Source: Rhynchopus euleeides
Taxonomy: Eukaryota; Euglenozoa; Diplonemea; Diplonemida; Diplonemidae
Reading direction: 5' to 3'
DNA length: 64,000 bases
NCBI GenBank assembly: GCA_963210315.1
Contig: OY723249.1
Coordinates: 434,001-498,000 of the forward strand
Shown: one piece after another, positions 42,994 through 53,595 of the stretch
Layout of the letters: each line of letters opens with the position of its first letter
Numbering within the stretch: position 1 is the first letter of the stretch
Made by a program: the position numbers and the translations under genes
Notes under the pieces: generated by a model
Seen by the model: the letters and a program-made list of their open reading frames with translations, nothing else
Told to the model about the DNA's origin: nothing
The model's database searches: none

Positions 42994-45900
42994 GTGGTGG
43001 CGGGGCACCAGGGGCGGGGGGGCGGTGGTGGTGTGGGAGGATATGCACCCCCCGACCCTGCCCCCCTCTCCACACCCCCCACCCCCAGGGTTCAGCCGTC
43101 AAGGGGTGTGTGGGGTGCAAAGCGGTGGCGCCGGCAGGCGCACCCCGCCTACTGGCAGTGCTGCCACTGCTTCGGCGTGGTTCGCACCCCCGGGTGGTGG
43201 GGTGTGGGGTGGGGTCTTGTGCTGGGTGGTGGTGTTGGTGTGTGGAGGGTGAGGTAGTGCCAAAGAGAGCGTGGTGTTCGAGAGGTTCGCGAGGTGGTGC
43301 TCGGGAAAATCACGGCTGGTGTGGGTGTGAGGGGGGAGGGGGAGCGGCGGGGCTTCCCGTTGTCGGATATCGCTCGAACCGTCGCAGAAAAAACCCCGCA
43401 TCAGAATCAGGCAATTCTGAAAATGATGCAAACGGCAAACCAACCAACACCTCTTCCCCACAAACCTCACAAACCCCAACCCCGAGTGCTCGTGGAACGG
43501 CATCAAATCTTTTCCGTCCACTGTCAATGGGATCTTTTTGTTATTGGTGCCGACCACCACTCAACCTGACGTGTGAGACGAACAGGCTCGTGGTGTGGTT
43601 TTTGAAACATGGTTGGATGTTTATTGACTCTTTCGTTCTTGTTAGCCAAGGGAGGCGGGCCGATACCAGGGGGGGCTTCCGAGCTGTGGCTGTCACAGCC
43701 ACCCTCTCCAGTTCCAGTGGGAAGGGGTGGGGGGGGGGGGGGGGCACTGGGGCTCTTGTGTTCGTCGTTGCTGCCAGTATAAACCTCAAAAGAGGGAACG
43801 GGTGGGGTGGCGCCGTCAAACCGGAAGGCACACAAAGAAAAACTATAACTGGGAAGCAGGGGTGGGGAGGTGGGGTGGGAAGACAGGAAACGGGGCCGGC
43901 AGTTTGGGCCACCCTCCCCGATACCCCTCGATAGTTCGTTCTTCTGTTCGGTCAGGGGTTTCAAAACTGTTGGGCGGAGAGACAGAGAGAGGGGGTGATG
44001 GGGGACATGCCGATTTTTAACTTTTTTGATTGGCGCTTGCGTTGGGCGGAGCTTCAGGGGAGCGCACGCCAGCGGCAACGCTGTCAAAAGTGTTTGAGAG
44101 AGGGAACTTTTTTGGCAGGTGGTTGTTGGCGTCACACGCGGTCTCCGCGTGTCGCCCCCCCCCCGTCACACCCACCCTGCGTGCGCAGTGCATGTGTGGC
44201 TGCCGTGACGCACAATAAAAACAAGCGCGCTTCGCAACGCTTTGCTGTTGCGTCCAAGAGACGTGGGGCTATCTGCTCTGCACGTGTCAAAACTTTGGCA
44301 GTTTGACCAACCTAAACTGCGAGGAGGCTCGCATTTTAATGCGCTTTCATGAGACGGCGGAGGCTTTCCTTTGGGAGGGGGTGGGGTGGATTATCCAGCA
44401 AGAGCCAGACCGCACGTTGAGGGTCGCAATTGGGTTTCTGGTGGTCACCCAATTGTCCTCAGCGGGAGGATCGCCTGAGTGGAACTTCTGCTTCAGCACG
44501 AAGTGTGCAGAAATGCCAGGGTGTCAAAAATAATGACGCATTTTCGGTACATTTCACATTTTCTGTTGTGAGAAAAACGACGATTTTTTTTTGCCGAAAA
44601 TAACTTGACGATGGCGGTGACCTCCCCCACCCCACCCGATAGCTTTGAAAACCAAAAGGGGGTGCAATCTCTCACTTTTCGTTGAACGCTGCCACACAAG
44701 TTGAGTGCACTGGGTGTGTGTTGCCGTGATATGAACCACAAAGGAAAACAGGGGAAGTGAACCGCAGGGAGGGCGCCGTCGGGAAACTCTTCCAGAAAAC
44801 GTATCAAACCCCCTTGTGACTCTGCGGTGGGGAAGTGCGAAGAACGGGGGGTCAACTAACTCACACATGGGATACCCTTTGATCTCAGACCAATGCAGCC
44901 CGAGGAAAAGTGGGCGCCAACAACGGGGTAGGGAGCTGCTGGGGGAGATGGAGTGTAAGCCACCACAGGCTATTGAAGCCAGAGCTGAGTAATTTTTTTT
45001 TGTCTGGAGAAGTGATCTTGCAAAAGAAAAGGCATGGCAACAGCCGTGCCAGCCCTCATCCCTGAACTGTTCGTGACACACGCGGCGTCGGTGGGATCAG
45101 GAACGGGATGGTTAAGTCCCTTCCATGGCTCATAAGGCAGGAAAGGAAAGGCGAGGAGAAAGAAGGGGCGATGGCGGTGGTGGCGGCGGGGGGCTGCCGC
45201 CTTGTGCAAAAAATATTTGAAGCAGTGTCAGCAGCACACCGGGTGAAACCACAAACAGGGGTGCAGGAATCTCAAGCGATCATCCGGCGCAGAACACACG
45301 CCACACACACACACACGCATATGCTGCACACCCTCCTCGGAGTGGCACTGAGTTGCCCGCACACTCCAACTCGAGCGGGGCCTCCGCTGTGACGTAGAGA
45401 TGGGCGGGGGGTGGGCGATGGTCCGCACAGGACCCACACACTAAAACATGGTCACCACACGCCCCTTGTCATGCCACGCATGAAAAGTATCGCTGTCAGC
45501 CACTCTCTCACTTGGGTTTAGTTTGTACGGTTATGACGCTTCCACACCATCTCGACTGTGTGAAAGTGAATGAGTGCGGAGCACAGGTAGGTGAGTGAGT
45601 CTTGGCAAGCGACCCTTTCCTCCCACACTGAGTGTGTCTAAGGGTTTTGCAAAAAAGAAATGGCGCGAGGTTTCAACGAACTATTACCCGGCATGCCCCT
45701 GCTGGATCAAGTAAAAGTGACACAGCAATCCGGCTATCGACGAATATATTCCGTTGGGACGCAGAGCCACCACTAATTGCGAACACCAACCCCTCAGTCT
45801 GATGAAATGGTGGGGGGGTGCAGGATACACAAAAGCAAAAACCTCCAAAGCCGCGCCCAGTTCGTGCTGCCGAACCATCACAATAGGCCCACATCGGGAA

Positions 45901-46443
45901 AGATGAACCATCACCTGATGACCAGATGGCAGGCAGAAAGAACGACACCTCGGTGGCGAGGGGGACAGGGGGGCGCTTCTTCTCACTCACGAACAACAGA
46001 GACTACATGCGACAGCACTGTATCGCCTGACGTTTCATCAAGCGAACCTTGCAGTTGCATCGTGAGGGTATGGGGCCCACATTGAGGGTTGGCACTGCCA
46101 ACCTTTAGACAAGCGAGCCCCTGTGAGCTGCATGCGACACCGACTCTTGCATGATGTATATGATTGCCGTTGCGAGACGCGTTCATTTTTGGGCGGTGTT
46201 CGACCTGCGACACCTGTATTCGACAGGGCTTTCGATGCGTCTCGCTGTATTGCATATCACTCCTGGACATGTATAGCACCAGAGGGACGGAAAGACGCGT
46301 GTCTCTCCCACCACACACAAAAGGCACACGCAGCGTCGCCTCCAAGCCACCTTGGCACGCACGCGAGAGACGGATGAGGCAGAACCTATCAAGAAATCAC
46401 GATGATCACGCACAACTGGAAGTCAGACACATTGCACGATACG
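42994..46443. other. Intergenic upstream of the 25-domain gene
   Basis: No host gene recognised. The coding strand before the ATG is rich in CACCACCACC and C-runs, a suitable polypyrimidine context. Landmarks are a G-run near 43728-43743, a C-run near 44155-44163, CA repeats near 45303-45320, and an old repeat fragment at about 45685-45810 related to that at 55720-55850 (shared GCTGGATC, GTGACA, TTGG(G/A)ACGCAGA, GTCTGATGAA). Confidence 0.5.
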
Positions 46444-49400
46444 GTTTTTTTTTAACTTCGTACCCGATCCCTCGCCTCGTGCACTACGTCGTTGTAGCGT
46501 TGGCCCACTCGTGTGCTTCTCTTTCCGGGATCGGGTCAGGGATAGTGCCCTGTGTGGTGCCGTTTTTTCCCGCAGTGCGGGTGGGTTGCCGTGCGTCGAC
46601 ACGGAGACACCTCCCCATTAAATGCCAATGTTTTTGTGTTGAGACGACTTTACCTGATATGGCAAAGGTCCTGTTCGTTGGTTTCCCCCCGGCCTTTCGC
46701 CCCCATCAGGGTGCGTGGACGGGGCGCGTTCTTTGTATTCCTTCATGTTCTGTGTTGAGCGCCCAGCCCGCCCCGCCCCGCCCGGGTTAGGTCCCTTTCC
46801 CGCCCCCCTGGCCCGTAAGCAGGTCCTCCTCGGCCTCGTGGAGCAGGCCTGCGTCCAACAGGAAGCGCAGGGCCTGCACGGGGCGGGTGAGAAGAAGGTT
46901 GTGGGGGGAGAGATCTTTCAGGTGTTTATCCCGCAGTTGCTTTAGCTTCGGGCAGGTCCTCAGCAGGTGCTTCAGCGTCGTCTTCTGCACTGTGCAGCCG
47001 TGCATACGGCACTTCGGTGCCCCGCTGCTCGACATGTAGTCGTACAGGAGGTAGTGTCGGCGCGTACGCAACAGCCGCATCGTACTGGCCCCGAGGCGGG
47101 TCAGCGCCGGTGTGTGTAGCGCGGGTCGGCGCGCTGTTGGTACCGTCGATTTAGGTGGTGTCCAGGCGTACAGGCTGTCTTCGCTCGGCCGGGGCGTCAG
47201 CTCCGCAGTCTCCCTTCGCACTGCTGCTTTCGCCGCCATCAGGGCGATGGGCTCCGGCTGTGGCTGGTATAGGTTCGTCCTCAGACTTGCCTGGTAGTCT
47301 GCCAGCTCATTCCCCTCCACCCCGACGTGGGCCGGCACGTACTGTAGGGTGACAGTTGTGCCTGAGCTGGTGAGTGTGGCCAGACCGCGCCAGACGTCGA
47401 CAAGTGTCTCCGCCTTGGCACGGTGTGGTCCTGCTTCTAGCGCGTACAGGGCGGATTGGCTGTCCGTGAGGATCACGACGCGGGTCACACCCCTTGTTGA
47501 GATCATCTGAGTCGCCTCCCGCAGTGCTACGAGTTCTGCCTGGTACGAGACGCAGCTTTGGCCTGCCCCGACGCTGCGCTTGTCGACGACGTCTGTTGTA
47601 GAAGGGTCCAGGAGGACTACACCCGCACCTCCAATGCCCTCCTTCACTGAGCCGTCCGTGTAGGCGTGCAGCTCCGCCTGGGGGAGTCCCGCCAGCATCG
47701 ACTGTGCCATCGCGTACCTCTCATTGTCGGTCTGATCGGGGTCGTTCCGGCGCAGGCCAGGGATGGTTGGGTGTATTTGGATGTTCCCGAGCATCCCTTG
47801 CCAGTCCCACGGTGCCACCGGGTAGTACGAGATGATTGGGGCAGGGCCCGGGCTGCGATTGTATATTTCAGTGCGTCTGACTACCATTTCTGCCAGTCGG
47901 AGCCACGTGCTACCGGAGGTGCGTGACGCTTTCCGGACCGCCGTTGACCCCGGGGACTCGCCAACCCGTCGGACCCGCTCGTAAGCCGTAGCCGCTTCGG
48001 TGTACATCTTTTCTTTGAGGGTCGGCAGGTGTGCTTCCCATAGTAGCTCCGTTGTGTTGGTGGTGAAGGCGCAGCCCGTGATGAGCCGCGCAGCCCGGCG
48101 GTGGGTTGTTTCCAGGTCGTCGAAGGCCTTCTGGTCGAGTGCGATGCCCCATACGCCGATGGCATAGGTTACCGCGGGGAGCACATAGGTCAGGTAGATC
48201 TGTCGCAACGTGTGGGCGTCGCATCCCCAGTCCCTCCCTGCCAGCATGTGAAGGAGTGCCAGACGGCGGCGGTATGTGGTCTTGACTTGCTCGAAGTGCG
48301 CAGTCATGGCACAAGCTTCGTCGATGAGGACTCCCAGGTATTTCGTCCTATCACCCCGCTTCACCAGTGTCCCATCTGAGTAGGTGAGGGGGAGGTCAGT
48401 TCTCCGTATGCCCTCCGCATCTCGCCGTGTCGTGAAAGGGAGGAAGGAGGTCTTGTCACGGGACAGGCGGAAGCCAAGTCGGGGGAGGCATTCCTCGAGC
48501 GCACTGAGTGCCACCTCGGTCTGTATGGTTGCGTCGTTGATATCGTTCCCAGTGAGGAGGATGGCCAGGTCGTCGGCGTAGATGGCGGTGTATCCGGCAC
48601 ATTTCGCGCCGAGGGTCTCTGCCACTTCCGCCATGGCGCAGTTGAAGAGGAGGGGGGACAATACTGTGCCCTGTGGTACCCCCTCGATCATGTGGTACGT
48701 TTCTCCGAGTGTACCACACACTGTTGTGGTCGCCCGTCGGTTGTCCAGGTAGCTTGTGAACCACCGAAGGTATCGCGTTGGTGTGTTCATCTTTGTGAGG
48801 CGCCGGAGGATGGCATCCCGACTCACCGTGTCGTACGCCTTCTCCATGTCCACGGTGAGCAGTATTGCACTGCGGCGTTCTGCCAGCGCATCCCTCGCCA
48901 GTTGTGTGAGCATCGCGACGTTGTCCACTGCAGATCTGTGGCGACGGAAGCCTGCCTGCACTTCGTTGAGGTTGTGCATCGGCTCTGTGGGGTCCTCCAT
49001 CAGCTGTGTCAGTCTCTTGGCGATCATCCTTTCCATCACCTTGCTCGCCCCGCTCGTGAGTGCGATGGGGCGGTAGGAGTTGGGGTCGGAGGCTGGTTTC
49101 CCGGGTTTGTGGATTGGAAACAGGGTCGCCTGTGTCCACTCTTTCGGGAGTATGCCACTCGTCCACGACAGGTTGTAGATGTGGAGGAGGGACTCCCGGG
49201 CCCGGGGGCCGAGGTGTGTGAGCATCTCGTTGTGGATTCCGTCCGGTCCCGGGGTCTTTTTGTTGGCCAGTGAGCGCAGAGTGATATTCAGCTCCGCTGT
49301 CGTGAAAGGAGCCTCAGAGGGGTGGAGCTTCGCGTTCTCGGAGGGGAGGTGTGGGATGCGCAGAGGTTCGTCCGGGTGCACGACTCCTCCCCCGCCGCTT

Positions 49401-49759
49401 GTCGTGGCGTACAGCTTCCCGAGGCAGTCAGCTTTGTGTTTGTCCGTGGTTAGAGGCTTCCCCTCGTCGCATATCGGATACGGCTGGGCCTTGTCTGCTC
49501 TGCCGTCCAACTCGCGGAGAAGGTTGAAAGCCCCGTTCGTCCGTGCGGCGTCCGTCGCTCGCGCCTCCCAAACCTCACGCTTTGCTCGCCGGATCTCGTT
49601 GGCGACCTCCCTCCTGAGGCGTGTGAGGGTCTTGCCGTCCTCTGCTGTGAGGTCTGCTGGTGGTGTGTGCTGTTGCCGACCGATCTCCATGTCCCTCTCG
49701 CGGATCGCCTTCTGCACTTTCTGCACGGTTTTCCCCATGCTGTCCACAGGGTTTGCCAT
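46444..49759 (-). mobile_element. LINE retrotransposon (I/ingi-like), 5'-truncated
   Basis: Contains one intact ORF (46787-49759) followed on the minus strand by about 340 bp of 3' sequence ending in a run of nine A residues (46444-46452), a likely poly(A) tail. No apurinic endonuclease domain precedes the reverse transcriptase, so the copy seems truncated at its 5' end, as is usual for LINEs. It lies in the same orientation as the host genes. Confidence 0.8.
46787..49759 (-). CDS. LINE ORF: reverse transcriptase plus RNase H
   Basis: 990 residues from the ATG at 49759. After a charged linker, the RT domain covers about 130-480: NKKTPGPDGIHNEML, SYRPIALTS, VQAGFRRHRSAVDN, GVPQGTVLSPLLFN and the catalytic box YADDLA. 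A thumb-like region follows, then RNase H at about 690-820 with all expected carboxylates (YTDGSVKEG, ELVALREATQ, LTDSQSALYAL, VPAHVGVEGNELAD). A C-terminal Cys/His motif (CRMHGC then HLLRTC) closes the protein. RNase H plus a C-terminal zinc motif fits the I/ingi/L1Tc group found in trypanosomes. The frame has no interruption, implying recent insertion, but without the endonuclease it is not expected to move by itself. Confidence 0.93.
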   Translation of the reverse strand: MANPVDSMGKTVQKVQKAIRERDMEIGRQQHTPPADLTAEDGKTLTRLRREVANEIRRAKREVWEARATDAARTNGAFNLLRELDGRADKAQPYPICDEGKPLTTDKHKADCLGKLYATTSGGGGVVHPDEPLRIPHLPSENAKLHPSEAPFTTAELNITLRSLANKKTPGPDGIHNEMLTHLGPRARESLLHIYNLSWTSGILPKEWTQATLFPIHKPGKPASDPNSYRPIALTSGASKVMERMIAKRLTQLMEDPTEPMHNLNEVQAGFRRHRSAVDNVAMLTQLARDALAERRSAILLTVDMEKAYDTVSRDAILRRLTKMNTPTRYLRWFTSYLDNRRATTTVCGTLGETYHMIEGVPQGTVLSPLLFNCAMAEVAETLGAKCAGYTAIYADDLAILLTGNDINDATIQTEVALSALEECLPRLGFRLSRDKTSFLPFTTRRDAEGIRRTDLPLTYSDGTLVKRGDRTKYLGVLIDEACAMTAHFEQVKTTYRRRLALLHMLAGRDWGCDAHTLRQIYLTYVLPAVTYAIGVWGIALDQKAFDDLETTHRRAARLITGCAFTTNTTELLWEAHLPTLKEKMYTEAATAYERVRRVGESPGSTAVRKASRTSGSTWLRLAEMVVRRTEIYNRSPGPAPIISYYPVAPWDWQGMLGNIQIHPTIPGLRRNDPDQTDNERYAMAQSMLAGLPQAELHAYTDGSVKEGIGGAGVVLLDPSTTDVVDKRSVGAGQSCVSYQAELVALREATQMISTRGVTRVVILTDSQSALYALEAGPHRAKAETLVDVWRGLATLTSSGTTVTLQYVPAHVGVEGNELADYQASLRTNLYQPQPEPIALMAAKAAVRRETAELTPRPSEDSLYAWTPPKSTVPTARRPALHTPALTRLGASTMRLLRTRRHYLLYDYMSSSGAPKCRMHGCTVQKTTLKHLLRTCPKLKQLRDKHLKDLSPHNLLLTRPVQALRFLLDAGLLHEAEEDLLTGQGGGKGT

Positions 49760-50350
49760 AACGAGGAACCGGGGCTATCCGGGTTCAGGGAAGACAGCTT
49801 GGCAACCACACAGGTTGTGTCTTGAAGACTCTTGTCAGGGGGGTAGATGCCCATCAGTGCATGAATCATGCAGATGAACAAGGTGTATACTGTCCACAAA
49901 TTAAGAAGTGTGTCGATTGAAATGCAACAATCAAAAACAGAGCATTGAGCCCCTTTTGGCTGGCACGATATGTTGCGAATGAGGAGGTGGTGCAGTGGTA
50001 ACGCCTGCTGTTCGTGGCGGGCACCTGCCTGGGTATCTATTTGACTTGCCCCGTGTGCCAGGCATACTGGAGGGGAAAAGCGCTTCTCGTGATTTGAAAA
50101 AAAAAAGGGCACGGCGGCACAATTTTTGAACGACTTGAAAGAAAGAACTGCCTCCACAACTCCCGAGATGAGTGGAGAACCAGACAAAAAACGTGCCAGA
50201 TAGGCACTATACACCCATTATTCACTTCATGCCGACCTTCCTCTGATTGGCATACTGTGTTGTGGCTGACGGAGGGCGGGGTCGTGGTCTCCATGTGACA
50301 CCGGACACCCCTCTGTTCGTTTGTTCGGGGGGGTGGGGGGGGGGGGGGGG
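49760..50350. other. Region between LINE and element F1 copy B
   Basis: No gene. A plus-strand stretch at about 49985-50045 (GGTGGTGCAGTGGTAACGCC onward) resembles a tRNA A-box, but the expected B-box position reads TGGGTATCTATTT, so it is at best a decayed SINE head. An A-run lies near 50097-50107 and a G-run at 50326-50350 borders F1. Confidence 0.4.
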
Positions 50351-50352
50351 TA

Positions 50353-51500
50353 GGGGGGGTCAAATGCCACCCTTTTACGTGGACAAACACGATTTTTCAA
50401 AAAACCGGCGCAGAGGCCCCAAAGCCCCCGTAAACCCTCCAAACCCCCCCAGATCGGTCCGGAAACCCATCGAACCCCACTTTTCCACCATTCCGGGCAC
50501 CTCAGGTGCCCGAATTGGGGTACCTAAATTTTGTGCCACCGTTTGGTACCGGACAGTGCCACTGTGTGGGAGGTTGGAAAAGAAAATGCCCCAACACACC
50601 ACATCTGAGGGTTGCAATGCATGTTGCTTGCCAACCACGTCATCCGGTGGGTGTCAGGCGCTATGTAGGTGGCATTAGCCAGGTCTTCGATGAGTTCTGG
50701 CTTGTATATGTACCTCCCTGCCACCATGCACCGGGAGGCTGCCTGTAGGTACGGAACAAGTCCAGATGGTCGTGTGATTCCTGTGCAGCAGTGCTCCACA
50801 ACCGGGATGTGTTGACAACGACTGTTGCAACACGAGCTGTACATTCCGGGAACACACGAAGTGCGCTGTCGTGGTACCCATTGTGCCAGAATTGGTAGTT
50901 GCTGCGGTCTACTTTGCCTGGCCCAAGAGCACTGGTACTGAACAGTGCAATATGCGTGGCGAGGTGAATGCAACGGAAGGGCGCAAAGTCAATACAGCTC
51001 TCGGATGGCGGGTGGTGGTGCCACTAGTGCGTGACGTTCACTCGAGGATACAACGCATCACAATGAATCAGCAACCGTGGACCGAGTACAATACGCTCTC
51101 TGTGGCTGGTGTGGGGGACAAAGGCAGTGCCTGTGCCGCAGGCAGGGAGGTACATATACAAGCCAGAACACATCGAAGACCTGGCTCATGCCACCTACAT
51201 AGCGCCTGACACCCACCGGATGACGTGGTTGGCAAGCAACATGCATTGCAACCCTCAGATGTGGTGTGTTGGGGCATTTTCTTTTCCAACCTCCCACACA
51301 GTGGCACTGTCCGGTACCAAACGGTGGCACAAAATTTAGGTACCCCAATTCGGGCACCTGAGGTGCCCGGAATGGTGGAAAAGTGGGGTTCGATGGGTTT
51401 CCGGACCGATCTGGGGGGGTTTGGAGGGTTTACGGGGGCTTTGGGGCCTCTGCGCCGGTTTTTTGAAAAATCGTGTTTGTCACCCCCATTTGACCCCCCC
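50353..51500. mobile_element. TA-flanked foldback element F1, copy B
   Basis: Exactly 1148 bp, like copy A at 12678-13825, with TA at 50351-50352 and 51501-51502. Only about three substitutions distinguish the copies by eye (for example TTTTGTGCC against TTTTGCGCC near the left arm, GAACAGTG against GAACGGTG in the middle). Inverted arms are 50353-50722 and 51141-51500. G-runs on both sides show insertion into a TA within poly-G sequence. Confidence 0.92.
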
Positions 51501-51502
51501 TA

Positions 51503-51932
51503 GGGGGGGGGGGGGGGAGGGGGGGGAAAGACGCGCAGCACACACATCATACTGTTCCAGAATCTTGCCACAAGACACCAACCCTTCTTCACCTTGGTTT
51601 GTCGCCAGCGCTCCGCGAGCACTCCTCGACCTGCAACCTTCCAAATTGCCAGCAACACGCTGTGCAGTCTGGGAGGCTGCCCCTGGCAGTTTAAAAACGC
51701 CACGGTTGATATACTTCGTTCGAACGGGGGCAATGCCCGGGGGGGGGGGGGGCAATGGGGTGGCAGAGAACGGGAAGGACAACCGCCCTCCTGCCTCCGC
51801 CGTTTCTCATACCCCCCCAAGGTATCTGGTTCTGCCTACAAAAAAACAAGATCGTTCTGGGTGATATGGATTGAGTTCAGTTTAAACATCAAAGTGCCAC
51901 TCCGGGGGGGGGAGGAGGTGTGCTGGAATATA
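51503..51932. other. Intergenic spacer with G-runs
   Basis: G-runs at about 51503-51530 and 51740-51752. No coding or structural signal recognised between the F1 and F3 elements. Confidence 0.45.
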
Positions 51933-51934
51933 TA

Positions 51935-52283
51935 TACCGTATACGTAAATATTTTGGAACGTAAATATTATGGAACGTAAATATTATGGAACGTAAATAT
52001 TTTGGAACGCTGGTGGGTTGGCGTTCCAGATTTTTTTCGTTCCATAATATTTACAGGGCTTTCTGCGACTCGGGGACTTGGACCAGGTGATCGGACGGCA
52101 TACAGAGTCCCTGACGGGACCTACTCGTGCACTTTTCGCGCGATTCCTGACGCAAGCCGTCCTCACCACCGAGTCCCCAACTGGCCCTGTAAATATTCTG
52201 GAACGTAAATATTATGGAACGGACCGGCCAAAAATGGGCCCGTTCCATAATATTTACGTTCCATAATATTTACGTATACGGTA
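51935..52283. mobile_element. TA-flanked palindromic MITE F3
   Basis: TACCGTATACGTAAATATT at the left is inverted at the right, with TA on both sides (51933-51934, 52284-52285). The left arm holds four tandem 16-mers GTAAATATT(T/A)TGGAAC (51945-52008) and the right arm holds the same units in both orientations. An inner foldback (CAGGGC, then GACTCGGGGACT, paired with GAGTCCCC and GCCCTG at 52174-52193) makes a second layer. The element is 349 bp with no coding capacity. Confidence 0.85.
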
Positions 52284-52286
52284 TAT

Positions 52287-52403
52287 CACTGGGGGCCCTC
52301 GCTACCAAGTGTGACTGAGTGAGAAAAAGTGAGAAGTCAGCCATGTTTGGCTGAAAACTGACGACTCGTGACTCACAGTGACTCGTAGCGAGGGCCCCCA
52401 CTG
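52287..52403. mobile_element. 117-bp hairpin MITE next to F3
   Basis: Left end CACTGGGGGCCCTCGCTAC and right end, inverted, CAGTGGGGGCCCTCGCTAC. The interior also pairs partly (GTGACTGAGTGAG with CTCACAGTGAC), so almost the whole element can fold. CA(C/G)TG tips suggest a hAT-type relative, but no 8-bp duplication is evident. It starts three bases after the TA that borders F3. Confidence 0.7.
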
Positions 52404-53595
52404 TCACCGCCAGTTTGCATGTGGAAGCGGTTTGTTTGTGCGCCAAAGCCGGGGGAGGAGGGCAAGCAAGAAAATTACGTACATCCCACCCGATCCTCTC
52501 GCGGCATTTTGTTGCTCCAAAAAAAAGGGAGGGCTCTTCCGCAGCCTTGCTGCGGAGTTTGATTTGGTTGTCAAAAAGAGCTGCCCGCTCTACGTTGTGT
52601 TGCTTGAAAGGAGTCCTGCCATGGTCAACTCTCGAGCAGATGCCACGTGATTCTTGTTGGTATCGACAATCACGAGATGCGCACGACATGTCCCAGGGAC
52701 TTGGTCCTTGTGACAGCACAACAAACATTTTCTTTTGTCAGAGCGGCTGTCGCAAACGGGAAGCAAATGTCAATTATTTTCGTTCTGATTGTTATCTTTC
52801 CACCCAATACAGGCATTTCGTTCTGCGGCTTCATTCGGTTGGTCCCACCTCCACACAAAACAACACGCCCCACAACGAAGGGATGCGTGACAAGGCGCCC
52901 GCCCTCACAGGCAGGGCGCCTTTGCAGATCAGAAGAGAACGGCCTCTGCGATAACATGCGGCCTCCTTGCGTGCATTATCCGATCGGCGTGCAGTGAATC
53001 GCAAAAGGTCCACACAGGCAACATGCTGTGAGGCTGTGCAACACCAGAAGCGGATAAGCCGAAGGGCTGTAAGAACACCCAAACATGGCATACATGGCGA
53101 AGCTCAAAATCGCAGAGGAAGGAAACGGGGGCATTGGGTCGCCGAGGCTCTTCGGAGGCAGATCATCTGCGTTCGAACCACCCCACCCCACCCCACCCCA
53201 CCCACACCCGTCCCTCCCTTGCACTGACTTCAACAGCTGCCACCTTGACCTGAGCTCAGCGCGCGGTTCAGCCGGAACTCAGGGGCTGGGTCAGCTCAGG
53301 AGGGGGGATCACCGGTCAATCGACAGCTCTTTTTAGAAAAATCCGGCGGTGTTTCCTCCTCGAAACAGGAGGAAATGCGCCGAAAGAAACGCACCAAGTT
53401 GCGGCACCCGCAGAGAAGACCCCCCTCCCCGCCCCGCCCACGGCAGATCGTTGCCGCATTTATGCCGGCGGACCCTCCCCCCTCCCCCCCCCTGCAAGCC
53501 AAGGATGTTCCGGGCAACAACGTGTCGCAATAAAAAGCATCGCAAAAAACGCAGGCACAGACAGCCACCCTTCACAATGCCACACTCGAACACTG
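52404..53595. other. Intergenic 3' of the STPGR gene
   Basis: No gene recognised. A repeat fragment with CTTGTTGGTATCGACAATCAC lies at about 52653-52673, related to the T-run/CGACAA motif seen near 2910 and at the target site of E4. A CCCCA/CCCA microsatellite lies near 53176-53208. Confidence 0.45.

Noticed and set aside
42994-43008. GTG start of the 25-domain gene; likewise TTG starts at 30194 (secreted giant) and 10098 (kinase)
   Set aside because: Nuclear genes need ATG. Each has a good downstream ATG, and for the last two that ATG begins a signal peptide.
49985-50045. tRNA gene
   Set aside because: An A-box-like GGTGCAGTGG is present, but there is no proper B-box, no T arm and no acceptor stem.
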